From Glossina fuscipes (lineage: Eukaryota; Arthropoda; Insecta; Diptera; Glossinidae), in contig NW_023998464.1 of the NCBI RefSeq assembly GCF_014805625.2, positions 2,239,560 to 2,303,559 of the forward strand: a stretch of 64,000 bases of DNA, read 5' to 3'. The notes under the pieces are model-generated. The model did no database searches. It had not been told where the DNA came from and worked only from the letters and a program-made list of their open reading frames with translations. Position numbers and translations under genes: made by a program. Numbering within the stretch: the stretch's first letter is position 1; the number at the start of each line of letters is the position of its first letter. Positions 33,090 through 45,800 of the stretch are shown here, piece by piece.

Positions 33090-35840
33090 GAAAATTTATG
33101 ATTTTCAAAATAGTAATAATATTTCGGCATACTAAACTGAGGACTCGAATGGGCCAATTTTTACAACGGGTTTTAAAATAACTCTTCCAGCAAAAGGTCG
33201 GACTTTATATGAGAACAAGGTCTAATTTTAAATGAAAGATGATGGTGATGAAAAATGATCGGTAATAGTAATTTGGCATAATTTGGACCAGGTGGTTCTA
33301 TTTTTTGAAACCCATCTCATATGAGGAGTCTCATGAAAATTAACCTGGTAAAAAATCGAACGTATAATACTTTATGTTACAGTTTCGTAAGATACGTTAA
33401 ATTTACTAAATTTGGGCTATACCCGTTCGGCTTTTGAGCCCTTTACCGTAAATGGATTTTATCACGAAAATGAATGAAAAAATTGTATAAAATTACCAAT
33501 CATTGTAACCTATTTAAAGGTCGGCCTAGGCTGACTATCAAGGCGTTACTAACTAATTGTATCTTTGTTAAACTGTGTTTCAGATCTAGTTTTTAGTTTC
33601 CCTACTCCTGCTTAATACCAGGAAAGCTTTGTTTCTTAAATATTTCTGAATAATAATTGACCTTTCTGCCATTCATTAGATTGTAAAGGAATGACCAATT
33701 AGTCAATTATACAATTATAGTTTAAAATAATGTTCTAAGTCCATCTGCTTAAAGAATAGTTTCGTAAACAGTACTAATGCTGTAGGGTAAAATCGTTTAC
33801 ATATATACATTTTCTAATGTATGTATATACTCGTGCCGTGCACGAGTGAGTGCACTTGTGTGGCTCCAACAACCGCACAGTTTCGGTCTAACCGTTATGC
33901 TATTGTTGTTGTTATGTTGTTATTTTTCATTTTTGTGGTTTTTATTTAACACACGGCTTTGTTAGTCCTCTACCTCATTGTATTTTAGTCCGTATTTTCC
34001 TTTCGTGCGATGCGTTCGCTTTAGTTTTAAATGCATCTGCATAGCAAATCACATCAATTTTATGCTTTTATGCTGTTATTTCATTTAAATTTTCACCCCT
34101 ATTGCTTCGTTATTTATATATGTATGTGTATGTATGCTTGCGTTCATGCACAAAGCTATTGCTACGCGTAAATGTTACGTGGTGCGGTAGAGAATGCGTC
34201 AACATGTGCGTTTCAGTGTTATTTGGTTATTTTAAGCAGGCAATAATTTCTTTGATACATATTTTACACACTTTCACAGGAACTTGAGTGTGCATGCGCG
34301 CAATTTTAATTAGCATTTGAATTTTTATTTAGCAGCACCTCGGCCGTACTGGGTATTGTTTCTGATCAATAAAAGCAGATGAAAAATCTCCATGCACATT
34401 CATATACACCTATGCACGTTCATGGTACATTTATATTTATACATATATATATATATATATGTATATATGTCTACATAATTGTGAACATAATAGCATATAA
34501 ATTTGTATTGTATATCTGATGTTCATTTCGAATATTTATAATTTTACCACACAAAACTTGTTGAACATAGTGGAGAAGCTCTAAAAAGTAGACCAACAAA
34601 TTTAGGCAAAATTCAAACCCAAACATCGAACTTGTACGTATCAAGAGCTGCTAAGCTAAAAGCGTTGATCTTTGGGCTTTCTTCATCTATCTGCAAACTT
34701 TTGTGTTCTGCGGGCATAAAAGTTTGCCTTTTGAACATTTATTTTAGCCGTTATTGCAACGAATGCATTACATTCATTACAGACAGTTACGACGGGAAAT
34801 ACATTAATATTGTCAGATGTCTATAGTCCGTAGAAATAGGCATCGGACACAACATTTTTTGGTGTAAAACGAATTGACCGGCGATCACATTTTGCAAAGA
34901 ATCAAGAAGTGACACTACCGCAATATTCATAAAATAGTGTATCACTTACCGCAAAAATTAGCAGGATTTAGTTTCGCTTTCTACAATTTCGTCATTCAGC
35001 TGAACTAATAATGCTGTTGAGCCTTTGTCCCTTTTCAAGATAGTACATGTATATTATACCAGGCGCTATAACCTTCTCACTTTTTCATAAAGGTATCATA
35101 AATGTTGATGTAAAATAGTGAACACACTGCCGTCTGATATCTTCAAGGTGTAAGCTATGTTACACAATTTCATTTTTAGTCTACCAAAACGATTTTGTGC
35201 ACTATTATTTATGCTTCCCGGAAGAACTGTCGGGTTCGGGCGATTACAGCGTTCATCGCATCAGCTGTGTTTACATATCCACACCTCTGCTCTACCATTC
35301 ATTTCGACGAACATAGAGGCCAAAGCAATGCTTGAACAACATACGAAATTCAGATTTTTCGATTGTTTTGAAAATTACAAAACAACGTCGCTCAAACAAT
35401 TTTAAATTGTAAACCAACAGTGGAGCTGTTATGAAATTTTTATATATTTCGTTTAAATATTGATCCCATCCCAAAATCATATGAATTCGTCAACAGTGGC
35501 GACGTCTATATATCGCCCTACGAATTAATTGAGGTGAAATGAAGGTGTTTCTACACCACATAGCCAAGTCGTAAATATGGAAATAAGAAGACACAGTCCT
35601 TAATTTCTAACTAAGTTACAAAATGAACTCGTGGCCCTGTTTCATGCAGCAATTTTCTCAGTTACATGCCATACTTTATATTTGAATAGTTTTTCCATTA
35701 TACAATGACTTCGTTATAAATAGACTTGCTTGCAAAAACAAAATACGAACGACACGAACAGAACTTTCTCTGTATTAATAAACTTTTAAGCAAATATTTA
35801 TAATGAAACACATATGTTTTTAACATTTATTTTATTCCTT
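33090..35840. other. Intronic stretch upstream of exon A, no supported feature
   Basis: AT-rich with a TA run near 34.45 kb. No other ORF resembles a semaphorin segment, and I found no alternative exon here. Confidence 0.6.
34442..34470. repeat. (AT)n microsatellite
   Basis: An alternating AT run with one G interruption. Confidence 0.9.
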
Positions 35841-35849
35841 TCTTTGCAG

Positions 35850-35958
35850 AAATATTATATATAACCTAAGTATTCACGATTTGAACGAACAGCAGCGTTT
35901 GGTGTGGTATTCGCCAGAAGACGATCAGAAAATGTGTGTCGTTAAAGGCAAGGACGAG
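35850..35958 (+). CDS. Sema1a: Semaphorin-1a, internal exon (start of the sema domain)
   Basis: The exon is 109 bp: one base completing a split codon (probably Arg, xx|A) followed by 36 codons. The peptide starts NIIYNLSIHDLNEQQ, continues RLVWYSPEDDQKMC and ends VVKGKDE. Asn5 is an N-glycosylation sequon (NLS) and Cys29 is the conserved cysteine before the KGK motif of blade 1 of the sema beta-propeller. Splice sites are TTTGCAG| before and GAG|GTAAGT after. The reading frame joins exon B in phase 0, giving the family motif KGKDE-EACQNY. Semaphorin-1a is a transmembrane guidance cue on axons that signals through Plexin A and also acts as a receptor in reverse signalling. From memory the match is closer to Drosophila Sema1a (RLVWYS, KGKDEEACQNY) than to other insect class 1 semaphorins. 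No start codon is expected, since this is an internal exon. Confidence 0.93.
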
Positions 35959-35964
35959 GTAAGT

Positions 35965-36850
35965 TCTCATACATTTTCATCTATCATGAAACAGTAATTA
36001 TATGTATATACCCCGTGTATACCTAACCATACTCTAGACCTTAGCCGCGAAACAGATGAAAAACTAAGCCCTTCAACATATGTACGTATGTATATATACG
36101 TGCGTATGTGTTTAATTACGGTTACTCGCATATTTCCCAGAGAAAATAAACAAGTATTTAAATTATTATATACACACTATACAATATATACTAACACACT
36201 TACAGAACTAAGTGAGTGTATTTAAGCGAGTTTACATTCATTTTTAGCATTACATTGAATAGTATTTTTGAAAGCGGTGTTTACTTGAGTTTAGTTTATA
36301 TGTTTTTGATAAAAAAAAAAAAAAAAAAATTTAAAAAAAAAAAAATAATAATATGGGGAAAGTTTAACAAAACAAAAACTCTCCCGAGTAGCTACAAAAC
36401 GTTATAATGAAAAACATAAAATTAAAATAATAATAATAATAATAATATTAAAAATAAATTAAATATGTAAACAGATTATGTACACTTGCTTGGCTTACTT
36501 GTGCATAATTATTAAGCGACGGTTGGAAAAGCGAAAACAAAAACTGAAAACAGCGACTTTTACAAAAGCAAGAAATTTCATAAGTGGGAGAGCGAATGTA
36601 ATTGTCTAGCAAGTAGGAGCTTACACGCAATTCGCCAGTAAAAATTTATCTTTTTTTCTTTGAAAATTTATTACAGACTGTGGTTACTTTTTTTAAACTA
36701 ACTACGATGTCTTCCATCTTACACATATCTTGAAGCTAGCCAAACTTGTCCGATCAGGATAGTGAGATTTTCTCAACGCTTTCTCTCGCTCTTTCTGTTC
36801 GTATTTTGCGCATTTTTTATTACCTGAGCTGATAAAACAAAGAAAAACAT
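35965..36850. other. Intron start, A-rich low-complexity sequence
   Basis: Contains an A-run at 36310-36345 and an AAT repeat at 36426-36447. Nothing else is recognisable. Confidence 0.7.
36426..36447. repeat. (AAT)n microsatellite
   Basis: About seven AAT units after AAAATTAAAATAA. Confidence 0.9.
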
Positions 36851-36852
36851 TC

Positions 36853-37157
36853 AATACCTTACACCACTTCGCTCAGTATCGTTGTTCACATAACGACTTG
36901 TCAAGATAAGATATTATATGCGGGTTCACTCCGGACCAAAATCGACCGGTGTATCAAATTTCATCAAAATATCGTAAAAATTGCGATCTACGAGTTAAAC
37001 ACAAGAATACAAGACTAACGGACGCACAGACAAGTTTAGGTCGATTTACAAAGTTTTTCTGAATCAAGCGGTAGAATGTAGGGTTGGTGCATCTCACGTG
37101 CTTTTGGGTGCTTATACACCGGCACACTTGGAGATCGAGTGATGAAGGGTGTAGGGA
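36853..37157 (+). repeat. Family A repeat, copy 6 (near full length)
   Basis: Starts AATACCTTACACCACTTCGCT and continues GTTGTTCACATAACGACTTG, GACCGGTGTATCAAATTTC, ATCAAAATATCGTAAAAATT, ACACAAGAATACAAGACTA, GGACGCACAGACAAG, TTTTTCTGAATC. The end is a degraded GATGAAGGGTGTAGGG. This copy best shows the 5' end of the family. Confidence 0.8.
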
Positions 37158-37159
37158 CT

Positions 37160-40100
37160 ATCAACAAAAATCTCTCAAATACATTCCTTCTTTAATGGGG
37201 TTCGTATGTAGGCCAGGAAAATGCCCAAATTTATTCACAGCTTTAAAATGCTTCTCGACTCAAAACTCTCAAAAACTTTATATAAAGCGGTCTCTGATAC
37301 CCGCAATTAGATTATGTTAACTTTATCATAATCAACCGCAGGACTCGTTAAAGTATATCTGAACTTGCTCTCTAATCCTCCTAAAAAATGAATGGGTAAG
37401 ATAAGAACATTACAACGTTTAATCAGTTCATTTTTGGATTTAATAATATATTCATTCATAAGCTGCAAATGATAAGTGAACTTTAGAGTGCCATCGGCAG
37501 AGGGGTGGTGTAATGAGCAAGACTAGATCAACCAGAGGCTCTCATGTCGATGCGGTGTATAAATGGTGTAGTAATGCAATTTTATATTTAAACAACAACA
37601 GACAACTTCATTACTTTATGAAGTTTAAGACAGTGAAGAATATAAAAGTATTTAATTACGTTCTCATATCCGATAGCACTTTCGGTACAAAGGCACCTTT
37701 TATTAAATCAATTGATTCAGAAATTGATTTTGAATCGATCAGAGCTTGGCTGTCAGTCTGTTCGACTTATTTTCTTGTTTCAAACTTACAGGCCGTAAAT
37801 TTTCAGGAAAGTTGTTCAGCGCGAGGGCGATTGGAAATGCTTCGAATCGGAGCACTTCCCATATAACGCCTTACATTGAGTATTCGTTGTATGAACAACT
37901 GCGAGATGGTTTAGGGTATTTTATGTTGAACCCCGACCCATTACTGCCTTTTCCATTGTTTAAGTTGTACAGCATGTGTTGTATTTCAACAATAATTGCT
38001 AATGGGATTGCCGATCCGTACGTCAATGACAAACCCAACTGTGTGCTACAATCCTGTAATTTTAATGATTGTAATGCATTACTTTGTAGTAACAGAACTC
38101 CAACTTTTTTTGTGGCGAAAATGGCTTACAACAACAACGTTTACTATTTTTTAAAATGAAAAGTTTCATTTATTTTGAATTCAAGTGGTGATTATCAAGA
38201 TTCGCTCTAAGGCAGACGTAGTTATCTTACTTGTTGTTCTAAATTGAATTTTAAAATTTTGTTGTTGTTTTCGTAAATTTCGACAAAGAAATGAATTCAG
38301 TCCGGTTTCCAAAACTAAACTATCCAACAAAACAAAACAAAACATACCATATATGAAAAAAAAAAAGAAAAAAAAACCAATCCAAAAGTTTGTGATAGTT
38401 TGACAAGTTTAATTAAATTAAAGGAAAACAAAAGAACTTAATTAAATAATTACTTGAGATTTTCATAAAATGACTTCGATTAAAGTAAAAGAATTTATGT
38501 GGAAATACATCGATAATAACTGCACTGCGATGCATTGTCTTTAATTGCTTTGCAATACTATTTGTTAACGAGCGGCCGTTACGAAAGCAAAGATCTATTA
38601 ACTATAAATTTGTAGCTTTCTACTGGAAAAAGGAAGAGAAGCGATTTGTTAACGGTTAGCTGAAATGTTCTCATATCCGCTTTCTCTTAGTTGAGTGGGA
38701 TTTGAGACGTATTTTCGCCTTCTCATTTTCGCGCTCACTGGCGTACGTATTAGGCCAGATATCCCAAAAGGACGGCCAGCACGACAAAATTCCGTCCTGT
38801 GAAATTTGGTATTTCGATGACTTTGCGTAACAATTGACCCAACTAATAATACCTATAATTAAATATGGGATATGCGGATCACATATGAAAGTTGTTTTCG
38901 GCTTCTAAATTACAAGCTTTAATCATAATATAACCGTTTGCTTAACCCTTAACGTTATGGGTTACGACAGAAAGGCAAGTCTGGTAATTGCGTCTGTCGA
39001 GTAAGAAGAAATTGTTGCAATCAAGGAACGCCGTATTTAATACAAAATGGTAAAAAGTTCCCTAGTCTGCTTTGATTATTATTTGCTTGTTTTTGCAAAT
39101 CTTAGGATCGAGAACTCGTATCCGATGATATTGTTCAACTGCGATGTTTAAAGCGAATATTCTTTTCATGTTCAGAAACTCATAATTTCTTTCATTTCAG
39201 TAAAGCTTTAGTTTAATGTTTCCTGGCTATGATTCACTATGAACAGTTTACTCGCGGCTTAGGGATAAAACATTTTCTTACCAATCTCAGTGTTGCCGTT
39301 CGGTCAGTTAGAACTCAGACGACTTCGAATAAGAACTGTGGTCTGTCGGATAGTAATAGCCCTACTCGGTTAGTAGTAACGCTACTACATGTGTGGTAAA
39401 AAAGCTTTGCTGGCAAGTCGGCGATGACCACTTATAGACTGCTAATGCAACTCTGACTGCTTTATTTTATGTATAAGCAAATTTATACCACTACGTGCTA
39501 ATGTTAGCTTATTGCGTTTGTGAACAGGAAAAGGATAGGACGTGTTTTCTTTATCGTTCTTCGTGTTAAAATTATTAACTTTCAAAATTTAATTCAGATA
39601 ATAAAATACTTTCTCAACATTCTCGTCTTCATTTAATACTTTTTGATGCCGCAATAATTGTTTTCGGAGCAATTGTTATTGCCTTTTAAAAGGCTGCCGC
39701 AATGCTCATATAGGAATATCTTTCTAGACTGCTCCCGCAACACTGCTTATATTATCTACATCTTAATTTTACGTGTGCTATCAAAATGGGGAATGATTTT
39801 TTATAATTTTATGCACGATTTTTTTTTTTTCATTGCCAAGCGATTTTGTGGTAATGGTAATATTGTGTAATTTATGCGAGTCTTTGGTTACAGTCGCCTT
39901 ATCTTGTATGCTAAATTGTTACCAATACCTCTTTTTCCCTAATTGAATTAACATTCCCCCAAAAGTGTCTACACCTAACTAGGAACTTTTCCAAAAAAAT
40001 TATTCCAATTTTAGTTTCTATCGTTAAAGGGATGCCCGTTTTATCAAAAATTTTATCTATCTCATGACGATTTTCAGGCATATTTGAGAATCTCTAATCT

Positions 40101-42480
40101 TTACGTCTCTGTTTGCTTCTTTGGGCAATATAAGCATAAACTATCTGTCACTGTCCTTTTTTGACGCTTTTTAAATTGTCTCAATTACCTTCGATACAAG
40201 TATCCACTAATGTTAGCGGAGTTTAATAAAAACGGGTCGAAGCAAAAGCCAATCAAATCCCCGCTGTGTTCAGGGACGTATTAAAGTCCAGCCTCTGGGA
40301 CAGTCTCTGTAAAGGCGTCTTATAAAGTCCAAGAGATTAAGACATGATTGGAGTTAAGACGCATGGGTATATCTTGCAACATTTAGAAATGACTAGGAAT
40401 TAAGTCTCCTTCGCGTGTGTACTGTATTAATGGTCTCTTGAAGGGACGCACAAGAGAGACAGCACGTTGAATAGTTAATTACGTAATGGTCGCAATGGCA
40501 GAATATGGCAACGAAAAAATGTATAGATTTCATGAATAAATTTATCTCTTTACTTTCTTGACAGCTGCAAGCAAAATTTCTTTTTTTTTTTGCATTTATT
40601 TATGGTTTATTTTTTCTTAAGTTGATTAACAATTTTATTGCTGAAATCAGGGCTTGAGGTGTTAATGGATTCGTATAGAAGGAGAAACGAAAAATCAAAA
40701 GAAGCGGATTTCTTAAAAAATGAAGTAATGAGAGTAATAAACAAATGATATCTGTACATAAATACTAACTTACAATCCATATAAGATGTCGGAATGAAAT
40801 TGTGTGAGGTATTTGCGGAATTTGCTAAATGCGACAACCAGCAAAGATTTTTTCGATGGATGGAGTTATTGGGTCCCACCACAACCTGGAATTCTTTAGA
40901 ATTAAAGAAAAAAAAAAAAAGTAGATTAACAAGGTCTAGTGGCGCTATAGCACTTATCAATCTTTGATAAGTGGTTTACAATGTTCATCGTACAACAAGC
41001 AACATCTACCGTAATATAAAACGTTTTTCAAAGTTGTTCTCTGTGAAAACATGTATTAACTAAGCTCCAGTAATTATGAGACGTAATGATCACGTGCATA
41101 ATATGCATTAATTTTTCATTATCCGGGATTGACATTTGTTTATAATGAGAACTTAAGCCGCCCTCTATAATGTTGTCCGTGTTGAATTCTAGACGCGAAA
41201 ATATGCACCCATATTTGCATTCGTTTTGCCACTTATAACAATTCAACCTATAAAAAAAGGCAATTGAAAGTGACACGTGTGAGTTCCAGCAGTTTACGCC
41301 ACACAATAAATAAATGCACACGTCCAACATATTCATTGCGATGGTTGTAACACGAAAGCCAAACACGAACACAGATCTTCTGAACGTCGAACAGTATTTG
41401 AAAGATTTATGGTTAATAAGCAACCGAACGCTCTGCAAATATTGACGTAAATTCTGTTTACCATAACAACATTAATAAAATTCTTCGAATAATGAGATAC
41501 ATTACACTAAGGATGTACAAGCGTTTGAATAAAACTTCACTTCAACTTATCAGAAATCTAACTTAAAGCAAAAAAAAAACGAAAAAATTTAATTCTCTCA
41601 ATTCGATTTAGGTCAGTTCCGTCATTTATCTTACTTGAGACCAGACAATATTTTCGCTTACTTTTAAATGCAACAAAAAAAGAAGCTACCTTCAACTTTA
41701 CATTTTCTGTTGGAACTACTGTTTGAATTATAAACTTCTTAACACAAATCTGATGTAATGCATAAAAGCTAGAGCTCCTGTGCTGATAGAAGAAAGCCTG
41801 TATGTTTTAATTCTTTGTGGATTGCAATGCAGTCCCTTTCTGCTTTGCTTTACTTCAGTTTTGCTTTTAAAGATGCTTGCTGGAAAATAAATAATGTAAG
41901 CATTAGAAGTAAAAAGCAAAAAAAAAAAGAAAAACACATTTGTGTACGATGTGTATTAAAATTTCTTTAACATCACATTCGCATTCTCTGATTATTATTT
42001 TTGTTGTTGTTAAATAAAGGAGAAATGCAATTAAGCCAAAGAAATATTCTGCATAGTCACGCAATTAGTGAAATACAAAAAAAAAAAAACTAACATTGAT
42101 ACTAAAAACAACTACAACAACAAATAAAATGAGACAAGAGAATTGCTTAACCCACATTAACGTATACAAACGTTTGGTATATATTTCTCGATTGCAGACA
42201 GGAGTAAAATAAATTTTATTCAGATAACAATTACAACAGTTGGCATTGCATATTTTAAGGCTGGGGCTAGATAGAGCTTACTGTTAGGCTTGTAATTTCA
42301 ATATCTCGCCTAACTGCTTTTTGATACACTGTCATCCCCGTCGACGCGTCTATCGGCTTAAGGCAACGTGCTCTAGTATGCATAGAAAAATTCAAGATTT
42401 TTCAAATACTAATAAACGTAATCGTTTGCTTGGTTGTTTGCTGCCAATATAAAGCTTTTGAGTTTATCCCCTTTTAGAGC
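37160..42480. other. Intronic stretch with no supported host gene
   Basis: Two overlapping open frames at 37513-37866 and 37746-38159 are the longest here. They encode no domain I recognise and overlap in different frames, so they are either chance or a frameshifted old element. The rest is AT-rich, with A and T runs near 38.36, 39.82, 40.58, 40.91 and 42.08 kb. Confidence 0.55.
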
Positions 42481-42484
42481 TAAT

Positions 42485-42890
42485 GTTATATCCAACATCG
42501 AAGGATGAAGGTATATTCATTTTGTCAAAATGTTTGCTACACCAAGTCTGCACTAAAACCCTGTTCCCCACCTTAAAAAATAAAGTTACCAACTTTAAAT
42601 TTGGTAAAACCATTGGAAATTCTTGCAAACAAGGTTGTATTAATGCTGAGCCAAACCGGTCGAAGCACATGCCCACAGTGCAATGCAAGCCAAGAATATT
42701 TCCGTTTTCAAAAACAAAGTCGGACAAGAAAAAAAATATTAGAGTGGAGAAGTCGAGAGTGTTGCCATAGTAAAATATAAACAACGTTACCCTTAAACAA
42801 ATTGATTGCAAACAAAGAATCTTGAAGTGAAACCGTGGAAGTGTATTTCTCTTAGAAAGACCACGATCTAGCGATACGAATCGTATCCGA
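42485..42890 (+). repeat. Family B repeat, copy 6
   Basis: Begins CCAACATCGAAGGATGAAGG, TATATTCATTTTGTCAAAA, TGTTTGCTACACC, then ACCAACTTTAAATTTGGTAA, ATTGGAAATTCTTGCAAAC and CCAAACCGGTCGAAGCACAT, GCCCACAGTG. The 24.5-kb copy has the same blocks (CAAATTGGTCGAAGGGCACGCCCA). The CCGTCTGT stretch is missing. Confidence 0.7.
42873..42887. repeat. Short inverted repeat
   Basis: GATACGA-A-TCGTATC, perfect seven-base arms around one base, at the presumed 3' end of family B copy 6. Confidence 0.5.
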
Positions 42891-42899
42891 AATAGGCGA

Positions 42900-45800
42900 A
42901 TTTCTTAACAATATCATAAACGATATATCACAATAAAAATTTTTACGTCTATTCCATGTGCGATCCCCCACTGCAATCAAATCGGTGCACGCTCGTTCAA
43001 ATCTCATTGCTGTTTAACCACATTTGGCGGCAACTGTAGTGCATACTGAGTCGATAAAGGTCGAACACCTACTAAACTGCGGTAACTTCAGATCTCTTTG
43101 TCCCTCTTCCCGTTTCTTCCTGAACATCGCCGTTCCCTAAATAATTGCTCGTATTAAAAAAAAGAAAAAATCTGTACAAAAATGGAAAAATTGCCCACAC
43201 TTACTCAGCGTAGGGTATTCAACTTCATTTGTCTTGTGGTTTTTTCTCAGAAAAGGGAAAGGGTATTATAAAAGATGTGGCCACCGCGGAAGATAATTTC
43301 ATTTCTTATTTTTTTTATTTTTATTTGATCAGTCACACAAGCCCAATTATAAATGAAGGAGGGAGTTAAAAGCGAATAGTGTGCATGTATGTTCGGCTTG
43401 AGAACAGAAACTTCAGGGAAGGCTGGAGAGCCCATGACAAGTACGTTATTTCGAAAGCGGGCAATGCGATTAAAAAAAGAATAGACGCGGGAATTGTTAT
43501 ACGGTGTGCGGAATATATGGCGACTGCAGGGAATAATTATGAATACAAACTTATTATTCAAATGTTGAAATGTTCTCGTTTGAAAACGTGCATCTTATCT
43601 AAAGCAAGCAGAGACTGCAAAAGCAGCTAGGTTTGAAAATATTTCCGTCCAGGAGAGGTCAATTACTTTACTACTTACGATAGTACGAAAGCGTTATGAT
43701 TAGCTATACGGAATCACAGAACATTATTAAATAAATAGTTTTCATCAATGTTTATCTGCTTTCGGTTTTCGTTGGAAGCGATTTAAGTAACTAAGAAGTA
43801 TCTTAGCCATATATCTGCCACATTAGAAGTTGCTTTCGATTTTTTTCACTCAGCAGTTTTTGGCCAGCGAATCACGCCGAATTTTACTGAAGTGAAAAGA
43901 TAGAGTAGAAAGGGAAACCGAAGACTAGTTGGGGTACATCCAAGTATTATGCCCTTGCCGACTGGATACTAACTGCAGCTACGACCAAACCCAACTGTAC
44001 CGCACTTGCTATTTGAAGCCGCAAACAATGTGTTGGTAGTTGCGACTCTTAGCTGTCTGCAAAATATGTTTCAAGGAAAAGAAGAATTCCATCAAGTTTC
44101 GCCATTCTTCTTTCTCTAGGACGCCTAGATGATATTCGGTGCATTAGATTGGTTCATACAAACGCACTACATACAACCAACCAGAATTTTGCTTGCTAAC
44201 TCCGCACCTTGCTGTCATTAAATTCTTGATAAATATATCTACTCAAAAAGAATTTGAATAACTTTTAAGATGCAAAATTTCGTCAGGAATTCAACAACTA
44301 TTGACAAATGCACCCAATAGTAATTGAACTCTTTCTGCATGAACAACATGATTTTTTTATATTTACTTACTTAGCCGGCTTTGTTTATTATCAATCTTCT
44401 ATTATAACATCATTTTAATTACCAAGCGACCGCTTAATGGGTGTAATAAGTTTACCGCTTAAGTATACCATGCGTCAATAGTTATGAGTTATATGAGTAA
44501 AGTTTTTTTTTTACTCAATTTATTACCTTTTTTCTTTGATATCATTTGAAGAAGGATACCTTTAACTAAGAACTCAACTCGACATATAACGAAGGCATCT
44601 CATAAGTAAGAGATATTATCCTGCGACATCTGGATTATAGAAGTTTCTACAAGGATCACAATGAGACCTTGATTTGTGTAACGATTTACGGCACTAGAAG
44701 GCAAGTTTTGTGCCTTTCCGCTCCATTAGTGAACTGTTTGACAGAGCAGAGTTGCTCTCAAGGAGAAAGTGGATATCGCTACATTTGAGGGCATGGAAAA
44801 ACCGTTTACTCGAAGAAAATTGCTTAGTGGATGAATGTAGAGATGAAAATAAGCTGCATCATCCATTTTAGAGTGTCCAATGCAGGCTGTAACCGTCTTG
44901 TGATCTAGCTTGATGGTATTTCCGATATACAAGCATGCTTCGAGAGAATTTTAGCCAAGATTCGTAGCATTCTTGTAACAGAACTGAAGTCGGTTTACGG
45001 TTCTCATTGCGGAGTTAGCCCACGTGCACGACGCAACACAAAACCGCTATCAACGTTTTTTGGTTTGACAGCGTATTCAATACGGAGTAAAATTCATATA
45101 TCATTGGTATCATTGCTCATAGAAAGTGGTTGGATAACGAGAACTAGTAACTTAAAATCGAAAATTACCTTGAAGCTGGCTCGACAACGAAGACTGTAAA
45201 CCGGCCTATGTTTAGATGGATTTTCAACGGAAATCAATCGTCTCTCCTTTTGGCTTTGCAATAAAAAATCGTTTGTTTTTCCTCTGTGGGCTTATACGAA
45301 CTTAAAATCTGAAAAGAGTTAACAGATATTGCTAGAGACAAGGGTGGAAGGACAACTTCAAAAGAGCGCAAATATATTTCAGCTGCTACACTTAAAAGAG
45401 TTTCTTATTGCACTTTCTATTCACAGCTTCTAGAGTTCTTCCGTCATGCTTTTATTCAATTGAATTTAAACTTTAGTGCGCTATTTTTTTATATTAAATT
45501 TTTTTTTTTTTTTTTTTTTTTTTTTACATACAATTGATTTTCAATCAATCTCTGTGCAATTCGTTATTTATTTATTTAGAGTTTTATTCGAAACTTTTAC
45601 CATAATTACGAATGTATTTTTATGAACTATGGATTCATAATATATGCACTTCATAAATATATATAAATTAAATTGTGTATAATGTAATATAAATAAATGT
45701 TTGTTTACGTATTTAAACACAATGCTATTGTAAAGGTTATTAAAATGTTTTTCGGAATAAATCTGATTAAAAACTAATATGAACAACAAAAACACTTTTT

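Larger units (their letters stand above)
1..35849 (+). other. 3' portion of a long Sema1a intron
   Basis: This stretch ends at a strong acceptor (pyrimidine-rich tract then TTTGCAG) in front of exon A. Because exon A begins with the last base of a split codon, a coding exon must lie upstream. I looked for one that could supply the preceding signal-peptide and sema residues and found none, so the intron is at least 35.8 kb. Its recognisable content is dead retrotransposon pieces, one SINE, one LINE, dispersed repeat families A and B and microsatellites, listed separately. Large introns are usual for fly Sema1a genes. The intron call rests on the exon assignment, which is secure; absence of a small 5' noncoding exon cannot be excluded by eye. 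Confidence 0.85.

Noticed and set aside
1..35849. An upstream Sema1a exon (signal peptide or first sema residues)
   Set aside because: I looked for splice donors after a split Arg codon preceded by a Gly-Ala type sequence; candidates near 2.25 and 24.19 kb do not encode the expected residues.
35850..35958. Assignment to Sema1b or a class 2 semaphorin
   Set aside because: The KGKDE-EACQNY junction and the NTYIINDNNYT block of exon B fit remembered Drosophila Sema1a; class 2 sequences differ strongly after CGTN.
40607..40960. 117-codon minus-strand ORF
   Set aside because: Phe- and Ser-rich reading of AT-rich DNA with an A-run; no known family.
41028..41438. 136-codon minus-strand ORF
   Set aside because: No recognisable domain, no splice or start context, and composition as in surrounding intron.
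42483..42811. Two opposing ORFs of 95 and 115 codons
   Set aside because: Both are chance readings of family B copy 6.
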